Below are positions 52,753-62,160 of a stretch of DNA of 64,000 nt, piece by piece (within the stretch, counting starts at the first letter, position 1; each line of letters begins with the position of its first letter). Location of the stretch: positions 2,609,001-2,673,000 of the forward strand of contig NZ_CP065589.1 in assembly GCF_021278965.1 (NCBI RefSeq), read 5' to 3'. Below the pieces are notes generated by a model that worked only from the letters and a program-made list of their open reading frames with translations, was not told where the DNA came from and ran no database searches. This DNA is from Chryseobacterium capnotolerans (lineage in GTDB: Bacteria > Bacteroidota > Bacteroidia > Flavobacteriales > Weeksellaceae). A program made the translations under genes and the position numbers.

Positions 52753-53864
52753 ATGGCTTGGAGCTACAGAAAAAGAATTAAAGTAATACCTGGAGTACAT
52801 CTTAATTTTAGTAAAAGAGGAATTTCCACCACTATTGGTGTCAAAGGAGCTAGTATCAACTTTAGCAAATCGGGAACAACAGTCAATACAAATGTTCTTG
52901 GATTTTCTACACGTCATAAGCTGGCTGGTTCAAGGCCTAATCCGGTTTCACCTTATCCTGGACTTCCTGAAAACCAACCTTATCCTTTGGAAGAAAATAT
53001 TTTCAGTGCCGATATCCACGAAATTACAAGCCAAAATATGCAGGGGATTAAGGAAGCTATTATTTTGGCTCAACAGCAAAAAAAAGATCTTACTTCTGAC
53101 CTTAAGAAAATTACCAGAACTCTTTCTATAACAAAAACTAAGAAAATTCTTAGTTATCTATTTCTATATGGATTGATCAAAAAGAAATTCCAAAAAATTC
53201 TGATCAGGACATCAAAGTGCAGCAGGAAGCAATTAAGCAAACCAAAGAAATGATCGAAAAATGTTATGTAAATCTCGAAATTGATTTTGACAGCGAAATC
53301 AAAAGAAAATTTGAGAAAGTGTATGAATCTTTTTCAAAGCTTACTACATCGCATAAAATATGGGATATTACGAGTGCTCATTTTCAAGACAGAGTAGCAA
53401 CGCGTTCTTCCGCTGGTACCATCGTAAGCAGGCGGCAGGTTAATTTTGCCTTAAAAGCCGTTCCTTATATCAAATCAGATTATCAGGCATTATACATGAA
53501 AAATGCAAATGGAGCTGACATTTACATTTATCCAACATTCATAGTCATGTATAATAATGAAAATAATTTTGCCATTATCGGAGTCCATGAACTTAATCTC
53601 CACCAAACCTATACTCGTTTTACAGAAACGGAAACTGTTCCCAGAGATTCTAAAATCATTGGCCAGACCTGGGCTAAAGTCAATAAAAACGGAACTCGTG
53701 ACAAAAGATTTAAAAGTAATTATCAAATCCCTATAGTACGGTATGGCAATATTAGACTCTCTACTCAAACCGGACTTCGGGAAGAGTATGAATTCAGTCA
53801 TTATGAGTTCACAGAAGAATTTGGCAAAGCTTTCAGAGAATTCCAATCAGAATTTAGGCTGTAA
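52753..53864 (+). CDS. DUF4236 domain-containing protein (frame break)
   Basis: About 371 residues when restored. The start MAWSYRKRIKVIPGVHLNFS and the block KRGISTTIGVKGASINFSKS are the DUF4236 signature. The central part has a membrane-type helix (YLFLYGLI), then a soluble C-terminal domain (FEKVYESFSKLTTSHKIWDI, NANGADIYIYPTFIVMYNNE). The A5 run at 53179-53183 is one short; adding a base joins the first part (to 53253) to the second (from 53217). The longer start at 52711 adds 14 residues and is unlikely. Role unknown. Confidence 0.75.
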
Positions 53865-53870
53865 TACCTT

Positions 53871-53908
53871 AAAAACCTGTTTTCATGAATATATGAAAAC
53901 AGGTTTTT
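53871..53908. terminator. Bidirectional terminator
   Basis: AAAAACCTGTTTTCAT (53871-53886) pairs with ATGAAAACAGGTTTTT (53893-53908) around a six-base loop. Long and perfect; ends the DUF4236 gene. Confidence 0.85.
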
Positions 53909-53996
53909 AATTCTCATTATACTTTAGAATTTTCTGTATTAACAAATCTTAAAATAATATTAATTTTTACTTCAAGTAATTCCCCAAACAGACGTT

Positions 53997-54004
53997 TAAT
54001 TTTG
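53997..54004 (+). promoter_or_regulatory. -7 element of the TonB receptor-phytase operon
   Basis: TAATTTTG matches the Bacteroidota TAnnTTTG consensus and lies 28 bp before the GTG start of the receptor gene. No classic -33 TTTG is obvious, so an activator may be needed; Pho-type or other control could not be recognised. Confidence 0.5.
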
Positions 54005-54031
54005 TTCCGATTTTTATCTAATTAAAAGAAA

Positions 54032-56842
54032 GTGAAGAAAATTTTTACATCTGTTTTGTTTTGTGCTTCTCTATTTTTCTATGCACAAACCGGAACTCTT
54101 TCCGGAAATATTAATGATGACGCCAAAATTGCCCTGCCGGGAGCCAAAATCTCCCTAAACCCGGGAAATATATACACCACCTCTGATGAACATGGAAATT
54201 TTGTTTTCCTGAATGTTCCACCGGGAAATTATACCATGAAAGTAGACTATCTTGGTTACGGAACTCATCAGTATAATGTGATAGTGGAATCTGAAAAAAA
54301 TACCCGTCAGAATATTATTTTCGATAAAAAAGAAACCACTATTGGTGAAATTGTAGTTTCCGGAGCAACCTTGAAGAACCAGGCAAGAGCTCTGAATAAA
54401 CAAAAGAATAATTCTAATATTACCAATGTGATTTCTGCTGATCAGATCGGCCGTTTTCCTGATGCGAATATTGGGGACGCGCTAAAACGTGTTCCGGGAA
54501 TTACCATACAAAATGATCAGGGAGAAGCCAGAAACCTGATCATCAGAGGTCTTGCTCCCAATCTGAACTCAGTCACTTTAAATGGAGACCGGATTCCTTC
54601 TGCTGAAGGAGATAACCGTAATGTTCAGATGGACCTTATTCCTTCTGATATGATTTCCACAATTGAAGTTAATAAAACTTTGACTCCTGATATGGATGCC
54701 GATGCGATTGGAGGATCAGTGAATCTGATTACCAGAGCCTCTCCTAATGGCCAAAGGATTTCGGCAACATTAGCAGGAGGTTACAATCCCATTCGTGAGA
54801 AAGGAAATTATACGGCCGGATTTGTGTATGGAAATCGTTTTTTAAACAAAAAATTAGGTGCCGTATTCAGTTTTTCCTATAACAACAATAATTTTGGTTC
54901 AGATAATATAGAACCTGTATGGAGCCAGGCTAATGATAAGGCTCAAACTGCTTATATCAGTAAAATGGGAATACGTTCCTATAATGAACACCGCATCAGA
55001 CATAGTTTTGACCTGAATATGGATTATGAATTCAATTCTAAAAATAAGATCTATGCTTCTGCCATGTACAATTTCAGAAATGATAAGGAAAACAGATTTG
55101 CATTAGGGTATAAAATAAAACCGGTTTATAATGCTGATGAGTCTGAAATTATAGATTGGAAAGGCAGCATTACAAGACAGAATAAAGGTGGTGATGCCGC
55201 TAATGACAATACCCGACTTGAGAAACAAAAAGTGCAGAATTACGCCTTAAGAGGAGAACATTTATTAGGTTCTAAGGTAGATCTGGATTGGTCTATGAAT
55301 TATGCTATTGCAAGCGAGGACAAACCTCATCAACGCTATATTGAATTTGAAAACAGCAAGATGAATTTCTCTCCGGACTTAAGTAATCCAAGGACTCCCA
55401 TGTTCAATCTTCTTGCTGCAGATAATCTGGGAAGCTATAAACTGAGTGACCTTTCAGATGCCAACAGCTTCACTCAGGAAAAGGAGTTTGGTGCTAAAGT
55501 AAATGTGCGTTTCCCTTTTTCTGTCATTGATGATCAAAAAGGAAGACTTCGTACCGGTTTCCGTATGCGTTTAAAGGAAAAAGAAAGAGAGAATGATTTC
55601 TATGCCTTCACTCCTGTCAGCAATATGGGAAGTTTACTTTCTGTACCCACAGTATATCTGGATGGAACTAATTTCCAGGCTGGAAATTACATTCCGGGAG
55701 CATTTGTAGACCCAGTGTATTTAGGTGGATTGGACTTGTTTAATCCCACTTTATTTAAAGGTAATTCGAAACCTTCAAAATTCTTATCCAACAACTATAG
55801 TGCAAAAGAACAGATCTATGCAGGATATATCCGTTGGGATCAGGATTTCAATGATAAACTCTCTATGATTGTAGGAGCCCGTGTAGAAACAACCCAGATT
55901 GATTATACCGGAAATTATGTCATGAATGAAAAAGATTTGGTTGGAAAAATCAATAATACGAATACGTATACCAATGTGCTTCCTAACTTATCTTTCAAGT
56001 ATGTTCCTGTTCAGGACCTTGTTCTTCGTGCCGCATTTACCACTGCCCTTGCCCGACCGAACTATTATTCGCTAGTTCCTTATCTGAACGTTATTTCAGA
56101 AGATGAGATCGTTTCAGCAGGAAATCCTAACCTGAAAGCAACCTATGCTTACAATTTCGATTTCATGGCAGAGAAGTACTTTAAGTCAGTCGGAATTCTT
56201 TCCGGAGGTATTTTTTACAAAAACCTGAAAGACTTTATTTATACTTTTTCCCGAAGAAATTATACCACAAATGATTTCGCCAACGACTTTGCAGGACAAT
56301 CCAACCCTATTCCTGCAGGCGAAAGCAATTGGAAATTTACCCAGCAGCGCAATGGGGATAATGTAAGTATCTACGGTTTTGAAGTAGCTTTACAGAGACA
56401 GTTGGACTTTATCCCGGGAGCATTCTGGAAAGGTCTGGGAGTTTATGTGAACTATACTTATACCCACTCCAAAGCAAAAGGAATTACCAATGATGAAGGG
56501 ACTGAAAGAACAGATGTAGGATTCCCGGGAGCCGCTCCTCATATGTTCAACGGATCGCTTTCATGGGAAAACAAACGTTTTTCCGCAAGAGTTTCTATGA
56601 ATTATGCGTCTCATTATATTGATGAATTAGGTGGAAAATCCTTTGACGACCGTTATTATGATAAACAGTTTTTCCTGGATGCCAATGCTTCCTATAAAGT
56701 GACCAAACAACTAAGAGTTTTTGCAGAAGCCAATAATCTTACGAATCAGCCGTTAAGATATTATCAGGGTATTCCCAACAGAACTGCACAAGCAGAATAC
56801 TACAGACCTAGATTTACCCTGGGCGTGAAATTCGATTTTTAA
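54032..56842 (+). CDS. TonB-dependent receptor, linked to a phytase
   Basis: 936 residues beginning at GTG 54032 with signal peptide (KKIFTSVLFCASLFFYAQTG). Order of domains: CarboxypepD_reg-like (TLSGNINDDAKIALPGAKIS, residues 22-100), plug domain with IGRFPDANIGDALKRVPGIT and IIRGLAPNLNSVTLNG, and a long outer-membrane barrel ending FTLGVKFDF. It should move a ligand across the outer membrane with energy from TonB. The phytase gene starts 4 bp after its stop, so the two are one operon, and phytate or its breakdown products are the probable substrate. Confidence 0.9.
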   Translation: MKKIFTSVLFCASLFFYAQTGTLSGNINDDAKIALPGAKISLNPGNIYTTSDEHGNFVFLNVPPGNYTMKVDYLGYGTHQYNVIVESEKNTRQNIIFDKKETTIGEIVVSGATLKNQARALNKQKNNSNITNVISADQIGRFPDANIGDALKRVPGITIQNDQGEARNLIIRGLAPNLNSVTLNGDRIPSAEGDNRNVQMDLIPSDMISTIEVNKTLTPDMDADAIGGSVNLITRASPNGQRISATLAGGYNPIREKGNYTAGFVYGNRFLNKKLGAVFSFSYNNNNFGSDNIEPVWSQANDKAQTAYISKMGIRSYNEHRIRHSFDLNMDYEFNSKNKIYASAMYNFRNDKENRFALGYKIKPVYNADESEIIDWKGSITRQNKGGDAANDNTRLEKQKVQNYALRGEHLLGSKVDLDWSMNYAIASEDKPHQRYIEFENSKMNFSPDLSNPRTPMFNLLAADNLGSYKLSDLSDANSFTQEKEFGAKVNVRFPFSVIDDQKGRLRTGFRMRLKEKERENDFYAFTPVSNMGSLLSVPTVYLDGTNFQAGNYIPGAFVDPVYLGGLDLFNPTLFKGNSKPSKFLSNNYSAKEQIYAGYIRWDQDFNDKLSMIVGARVETTQIDYTGNYVMNEKDLVGKINNTNTYTNVLPNLSFKYVPVQDLVLRAAFTTALARPNYYSLVPYLNVISEDEIVSAGNPNLKATYAYNFDFMAEKYFKSVGILSGGIFYKNLKDFIYTFSRRNYTTNDFANDFAGQSNPIPAGESNWKFTQQRNGDNVSIYGFEVALQRQLDFIPGAFWKGLGVYVNYTYTHSKAKGITNDEGTERTDVGFPGAAPHMFNGSLSWENKRFSARVSMNYASHYIDELGGKSFDDRYYDKQFFLDANASYKVTKQLRVFAEANNLTNQPLRYYQGIPNRTAQAEYYRPRFTLGVKFDF

Positions 56843-56846
56843 AAAC

Positions 56847-57887
56847 ATGAAGAAGATAACATATTATATCGCAGCCCTTGCCATTTTTCCTTTTGTAATG
56901 AGCTGCAAAGGACAGAATCAATCCGTAGACAAATTAAAGCCAACCGTTATTACGGAAACCGTAGTTCATGATACTGATGACCCAGCCATATGGATCAATC
57001 CCAAAGATGCTTCAAAGAGCATTATTATTGGTACAGATAAAGATACCGATGGCGGCTTGTATGCCTTTGATCTTAATGGTAAAATAACCCACAAAGTTTC
57101 AGGGCTTAAACGACCTAATAATGTGGACATTGAATATGGTTTTGTTTTAAATGGACAAAAAACAGATATCGCAGCCTTTACAGAACGTGAAACCAATAAG
57201 GTAAAGCTGTATTCACTTCCTGAATTGAAAGAGATTGGTGAGATTTCTGTTTTTGATGGTGAAACAGAACGTGGTCCAATGGGAATATCCATGTATAAAA
57301 ACCCTCAAAACGGAGATGTTTTTGTGATTGTCGGAAGAAAATCAGGACCAAAGGACGGTTATCTATGGCAATATAAGCTTTCAGAAAAAGATGGAAAGAT
57401 CACAGGAGATGTGGTCCGTAAGTTTGGAAAATACAGCGGCTTGAAGGAAATCGAAAGCATCGCAGTAGATGATGAATTGGGATATATCTATTATTCTGAT
57501 GAGCAGTTTGGAGTTCACCAATATGATGCAGATCCGGCCAAAGGAAATGAGGAGCTTCTTGTTTTCGGGCAGGGCGACTTTACATCTGATGTGGAAGGAA
57601 TCTCCATTTATCCTACCTCCAAAGGAAAGGGATATATTTTGGTTTCCGATCAGCAGAATGACTCCTTCAATGTCTATCTGAGAGAGAATCCGGCAAAGGG
57701 AAGAATTGCAGCGATTCCTGTTTCTACCCTTGAAAGTGATGGTTCAGAAGTTACGAATGTTAATTTAGGACCAAAATTTCCCAAAGGAGTATTTGTAGCG
57801 ATGAGTAACGGAAGAGTGTTTCATATGTTTGATTGGAGACTTATTGAAAAGAGAATTCAAGCAGCTGTAAAAGCATCGAAAAAGTAG
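56847..57887 (+). CDS. Beta-propeller phytase lipoprotein
   Basis: 346 residues with a lipoprotein signal (MKKITYYIAALAIFPFVMSC, Cys20). Beta-propeller phytase (3-phytase) motifs are seen: HDTDDPAIWINPKDASKSII near the start, GLKRPNNVDIEYGF and ESIAVDDELGYIYYSDEQFG, FTSDVEGISIYPTSKGKGYI. These acidic loops bind calcium and phosphate. It releases phosphate from phytate, most probably at the outer membrane or periplasm, and is coupled to the TonB-dependent receptor upstream (4-bp gap). Confidence 0.9.
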   Translation: MKKITYYIAALAIFPFVMSCKGQNQSVDKLKPTVITETVVHDTDDPAIWINPKDASKSIIIGTDKDTDGGLYAFDLNGKITHKVSGLKRPNNVDIEYGFVLNGQKTDIAAFTERETNKVKLYSLPELKEIGEISVFDGETERGPMGISMYKNPQNGDVFVIVGRKSGPKDGYLWQYKLSEKDGKITGDVVRKFGKYSGLKEIESIAVDDELGYIYYSDEQFGVHQYDADPAKGNEELLVFGQGDFTSDVEGISIYPTSKGKGYILVSDQQNDSFNVYLRENPAKGRIAAIPVSTLESDGSEVTNVNLGPKFPKGVFVAMSNGRVFHMFDWRLIEKRIQAAVKASKK

Positions 57888-58086
57888 TTTTTAGCACTCA
57901 TATTTTCACAAACAGCACAATGATAATAGTGGATATTTGTGATTACAATAAAGATGTAAACCATTAAGATTTCATAAGGGTTTAAGGAGAATTAAGAATG
58001 AACTTTTCTTTAAGAGCTTTGGACTATAAAAATCCTAAAATTTTTCTTACCTATTCTTATCTTCTTTAAAAATCTTAATGGTTTAT

Positions 58087-60336
58087 TTATTCAAGATGTT
58101 TCCTCAGAAATTCAGCAGTAAAAGATAGATTATTTTCCAATAATTCAGCAGGAGTTCCTTCAAACAAAACTTTTCCACCAAATTTTCCGGCTCCGGGCCC
58201 GATATCAATGATCCAGTCAGCCTGGACAATAATATCCAGATTATGTTCAATAACAATTAAGGTATTGTGCTGGCCTACAAGATCATTAAAAAATGACAAT
58301 AGTTTTTGAGTATCACTTGGATGCAATCCGGTGCTTGGCTCATCCAGAACAATAATCTGATTCGTATTCTTCAGTTCCCGGGTCAGTTTCAAACGCTGCC
58401 TTTCACCACCTGAAAAACTGTCCAGCCTTTGCCCCAGCATCAGATAATCCAGTCCCAGCTTTATCAGCAGATCAAAGTTTTTGATCATATTTTGATCCGT
58501 AAAAAAATCCCGGGCATCTAAAACAGTCATATTCATCACTTCTACAATCGTTTTCTGATGATATTGATATTGCTGAACTTCCGGATCAAATCCTGAACCG
58601 CCACATACTTCACAAGGCTGTTCAATGTCATCCATAAAAGCTAAATCGATTTTTTCTACACCTAGTCCCTTACAGTTTTTACAGGCTCCTTCACTATTAC
58701 GGCTGAAAAGCTTTTCTGAAACATGATTGGACTCTGAAAACAGTTTTCGTACCGTATCGGATATATTCAAATACGTCAGGAGATTAGAACGGACACTTGC
58801 TGTAAATAAGGACTGATCTATAACTGTTAAATCCGGATAAAATGAAGGTAAAACATGGTTAATCAAAGTACTTTTTCCAGAACCTGCCACACCGGTAACA
58901 ACCGTCATAATTCCAGTTGGGATATTGACACTGACATCTTTAAGGTTGTGAAGACTGGCATTCCTTATCTCAAGATATCCGTCAGGTTTTCTGAACTGTT
59001 TTTTGATAACAGGTTTTTCTTTAAAATAAGATCCTGTTTTTCCTGTAGATTTCTTTAATCCTTTGAAATCGCCTTCATAGACCACTTCCCCGCCATTTTT
59101 ACCAGAGCCTGGCCCCATATCGATAACCCAGTCGGCCACTTTAACAATATCCGGATCATGCTCTACCACCAGAACGGAGTTCCCCTTATCCTTAATCTGC
59201 TGAATAATGGTATTAATATTCTGAAGGTCTTTTGGGTGAAGTCCAATACTGGGCTCATCAAAGATATACAATAAATCTACCAGGCTATTGCCTAGGTTTC
59301 TTACCATTTTTATCCGCTGAGATTCGCCTCCTGAGAGAGAATTTGTACTCCGGTCCAATGTAAGATACTGCAGGCCTATATTCATGATATTCTGAAGCTT
59401 TCCGGAAAGTTCTTTAATAATCACTTCATAAGCTTCAGATTTCAGGCTATGGATGAACTCCAGCAGCTCATCGATAGAAAGAGCAGTACAGTCTGCGATA
59501 TTTTTTCCTTTGATCTTACAACTCAGAATCTTTTCATTCAGTCGCTTTCCATGACATGACGGACAAGCTTTTGTGATGACTACATTATTCAAAGCATCTT
59601 TTCGGGTAATATTCTCTTTGGAGTCTTTTTTTAGAAATGTCTTTTCAATCCTCGGGATAATTCCTTCATACTTCACAGTTTTACCCCAACTTTTATCAGG
59701 GTGTTTCGGTTTGTGTTCAGGTTCATATAGCAGGATATTCCATTCTTTAGCCGTAAAATCCTTCAGCTTTTTATCATTATCAAAATAACCTGATTCCGTA
59801 TATCTTGTTAAACGCCATCCGCCCGGTTGAAAAGTTGGAAATTGAATAGCTCCTTCATTTAAAGATTTTGTCTGATCAATCAGGGTATCAACATTTACCG
59901 TCTGTACAATACCCAGTCCTTCACATTCCGGACACATACCCTGTGGATTATTAAACGAAAATACGTTGGAATATCCTACAAAAGGCTGTCCCATTCGTGA
60001 AAACAACAATCTCAGAGAAGCATAAACATCAGCTGCCGTTCCCACAGTAGAGCGCGCATTTCCTCCCAGCCTCTTCTGATTGATAATAATGGGAACATTC
60101 AGATTTTCTATTTTGTCTACATCTGGAATGCCATAATGTTGTAAACGGTTTCTGATAAAGCTGTTCTGCGTTTCATTTATCTGACGCTGCGCCTCCGCTC
60201 CTATGGTCTCAAATACCAGCGATGATTTGCCGGATCCCGATACTCCCGTAAAAACTACGATCTTATATTTTGGGATTTTTATGGAAATATTTTTGAGATT
60301 ATTCTGCCTTGCATTAGTAATTTCTATGTTTTCCAT
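58087..60336 (-). CDS. UvrA-like ABC protein (short excinuclease paralogue)
   Basis: 749 residues, shorter than classical UvrA (about 940). Two ATP sites: first Walker A GVSGSGKSS near residue 31 and second GVAGSGKST near residue 475, with signatures LSGGESQRIKMVRNLGNSLV and FSGGERQRLKLTRELKNTNQ and Walker B VDLLYIFDEPSIGLHP and IIVLDEPSTGLHP. Zinc-binding CxxC pairs are in CPECEGLG, CPSCHGKR, CKNCKGLG and CEVCGGSG. The reduced size fits UvrA2-type paralogues involved in drug tolerance or DNA repair. Divergent from a MarR regulator with a double operator between. Confidence 0.85.
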   Translation of the reverse strand: MENIEITNARQNNLKNISIKIPKYKIVVFTGVSGSGKSSLVFETIGAEAQRQINETQNSFIRNRLQHYGIPDVDKIENLNVPIIINQKRLGGNARSTVGTAADVYASLRLLFSRMGQPFVGYSNVFSFNNPQGMCPECEGLGIVQTVNVDTLIDQTKSLNEGAIQFPTFQPGGWRLTRYTESGYFDNDKKLKDFTAKEWNILLYEPEHKPKHPDKSWGKTVKYEGIIPRIEKTFLKKDSKENITRKDALNNVVITKACPSCHGKRLNEKILSCKIKGKNIADCTALSIDELLEFIHSLKSEAYEVIIKELSGKLQNIMNIGLQYLTLDRSTNSLSGGESQRIKMVRNLGNSLVDLLYIFDEPSIGLHPKDLQNINTIIQQIKDKGNSVLVVEHDPDIVKVADWVIDMGPGSGKNGGEVVYEGDFKGLKKSTGKTGSYFKEKPVIKKQFRKPDGYLEIRNASLHNLKDVSVNIPTGIMTVVTGVAGSGKSTLINHVLPSFYPDLTVIDQSLFTASVRSNLLTYLNISDTVRKLFSESNHVSEKLFSRNSEGACKNCKGLGVEKIDLAFMDDIEQPCEVCGGSGFDPEVQQYQYHQKTIVEVMNMTVLDARDFFTDQNMIKNFDLLIKLGLDYLMLGQRLDSFSGGERQRLKLTRELKNTNQIIVLDEPSTGLHPSDTQKLLSFFNDLVGQHNTLIVIEHNLDIIVQADWIIDIGPGAGKFGGKVLFEGTPAELLENNLSFTAEFLRKHLE

Positions 60337-60346
60337 TTTAAAATCA

Positions 60347-60375
60347 TTAACTTTGTTAATAGTTAACTAAGTTAA
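60347..60375. promoter_or_regulatory. Tandem MarR-type operator
   Basis: TTAACTTTGTTAA (60347-60359) and TTAACTAAGTTAA (60363-60375) are two near-identical imperfect palindromes (TTAAC-N3-GTTAA) 16 bp apart. They lie between the divergent UvrA-like and MarR genes and 14 bp from the regulator's start, an arrangement expected for autoregulation and coregulation. Confidence 0.7.
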
Positions 60376-60389
60376 TCAAAATTCATTCC

Positions 60390-60812
60390 ATGAAACCAGT
60401 TGAAAAAAAATTTTTTGATACGTTTACCGATTTCCAATGTCTTATTCTCGCTCATATGAACAGAGGAGATATTAACGGAATAACGGCTTCTCACTATAAT
60501 ATAATTGAGTTTATTCTTCGTAAAAAAGGATCAACAGGGAAAGAGATCGCTTCTGCTTTTAAAATTACTCCTGCAGCGGTTTCAAAGCAATTGAAGACAC
60601 TCATTAGGAATGATTTTATTACTCAGAATCAAGATGAAACAGACCGGAGAAAATTTAATCTGTCAGCTACTGAAAAAGGCAGATTTGTAGTTGAAAATTC
60701 TGAAACATTCCGGAAAACCATGACACAGCAGACAGCTTCTATACTTACTTCAGCTGAACTTGAGCATTTTAATTACTTACTGGACAAGATTTTGAGGGAA
60801 ATCAAGCTTTGA
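60390..60812 (+). CDS. MarR family transcriptional regulator
   Basis: 140 residues of winged-helix MarR type: helix-turn-helix GSTGKEIASAFKITPAAVSK and wing NDFITQNQDETDRRKFNLSA. It is divergent from the UvrA-like gene and probably represses both through the TTAAC palindromes. Ligand unknown, possibly an antimicrobial compound. Confidence 0.9.
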   Translation: MKPVEKKFFDTFTDFQCLILAHMNRGDINGITASHYNIIEFILRKKGSTGKEIASAFKITPAAVSKQLKTLIRNDFITQNQDETDRRKFNLSATEKGRFVVENSETFRKTMTQQTASILTSAELEHFNYLLDKILREIKL

Positions 60813-60898
60813 TTCATCCGTTTCCTTCTAATTAATTGTATTTTTGGAAAGCACTAAATGTGGTAACACTATAATCATTAAAAATTAATTTCGATTTC

Positions 60899-61660
60899 AT
60901 GAGTGAACTGATCAAACTTTTCCCAGCCTATGAGGATGTATTCTTTGATGACCTGGAAAATCACAAAAAATATTTCCTCCCAATTTGTTCCTTTAATCTT
61001 CAACTGCTTGATCCTTCTAAAAATGAATGGCTTCATATTGTTTCCGTAAAGGAAATTTATGATGGCTGTGTAGGAGAAACGCGTCCTGAATATCATACCC
61101 AATTTACCAAAGAGGATATGCTGGGTTTTGATATTATTGAGGGTAAATATAAATTTGATGCTGACTGGAATTACTTCCAGACTTCCACAGAAATTACTCC
61201 TGAACAATACCATCAGAAATTTTCTGAGCTGGAAATTGAATATAATATGAATGAAGCGATGTACCAGCTGAAAAAAGCCTACTTCAACAAGCATGGAAAA
61301 CTGTACGACAAATACTCTTACAGACCGGGCCTTACCATTGAAGATATCCGCAGACTGGAAAGGTTACGTCAGTTAACCGTTGAAGATCTTGAAAAGGATG
61401 AAGATTCAGAATACATGGTGGAAAGAGCAGAGCAAAAGGTATATGGCATCTTTGAAGAACTTAATATTGAGAAAAATAGCCTAGAAGACTCTAATTTTGG
61501 TGGTGAAAATCTTATGAATAAACCGACTCTGAATAATCAGCTATTAGATTACATCGCCTGTATTGAAGGGTATGATTTCCAGCAAAATGCAGCGGATCAG
61601 ATTTTTTTATTCCATGATGATTCTATTAAAAAGGCCGTAATCTGCTTTGAATACACCTAA
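60899..61660 (+). CDS. Hypothetical cytoplasmic protein
   Basis: 253 residues starting MSELIKLFPAYEDVFFDDLE, acidic, with helical segments (LTIEDIRRLERLRQLTVEDL) and aromatic-rich strands (YKFDADWNYFQTSTEITPEQ). No signal, membrane helix or recognised motif. The next gene follows after 17 bp on the same strand, so the two are probably an operon. Confidence 0.6.
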   Translation: MSELIKLFPAYEDVFFDDLENHKKYFLPICSFNLQLLDPSKNEWLHIVSVKEIYDGCVGETRPEYHTQFTKEDMLGFDIIEGKYKFDADWNYFQTSTEITPEQYHQKFSELEIEYNMNEAMYQLKKAYFNKHGKLYDKYSYRPGLTIEDIRRLERLRQLTVEDLEKDEDSEYMVERAEQKVYGIFEELNIEKNSLEDSNFGGENLMNKPTLNNQLLDYIACIEGYDFQQNAADQIFLFHDDSIKKAVICFEYT

Positions 61661-61677
61661 AATTTTACTTATTAAAA

Positions 61678-61956
61678 ATGTCAAAAAAATATACAGAATG
61701 CGCTCTGCACGGAAAGCAGGAAATAGGTTTGTTGTGTACCCATCTCGCTCATAGTCTTTTGGATAGAATTCCTGTTGGTTTTCATGAATTTGATGATGCA
61801 GACCTTGGCCGCCCTGACGCCTGGTGTGATGAATGTGAAAAAATTGAGAAACAGATTGAAACAGATCAGGACCAGGAAGACTGGTTTACCAGCTGTGACT
61901 ATAAAATCCTCTGTGCGGCATGCTGGGATGAAGCCAAAGAGCTGAATGGGAATTAG
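61678..61956 (+). CDS. Small cysteine-rich protein, possibly zinc-binding
   Basis: 92 residues with seven cysteines arranged as CALHGKQEIGLLCTHLAHS, WCDECEKIE, and SCDYKILCAACWDEA, which suggests zinc ligands (C/H pairs and CxxC). Acidic C-terminal part. Seventeen bp behind the hypothetical gene. Function unknown. Confidence 0.6.
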   Translation: MSKKYTECALHGKQEIGLLCTHLAHSLLDRIPVGFHEFDDADLGRPDAWCDECEKIEKQIETDQDQEDWFTSCDYKILCAACWDEAKELNGN

Positions 61957-62160
61957 GATGGAAACTAGAAGTTAGAAGTTATTATTCTCTATCTACTTCT
62001 GGTCATCTTTTTATAAATATTCTATATTTTTTTAACGCAAAAGGCGCAAAGGAGATGAAAAATAATGATTCTGATAATGTTCGCAGGGGCGTTTCACTCA
62101 GCAAGGAAAACATCTTGTGAGTATTTCTCACTACATAGTTTTTGAGCTCATGTATATTAG
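61957..62160. other. Intergenic region with a fragment of a repeat
   Basis: No gene is seen. It includes TTAACGCAAAAGGCGCAAAG near 62032-62051, which resembles the ACGCGAGGACGCAAAGG stretch inside the adjacent 250-bp units, so it may be an older relic of that repeat family. Confidence 0.4.
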
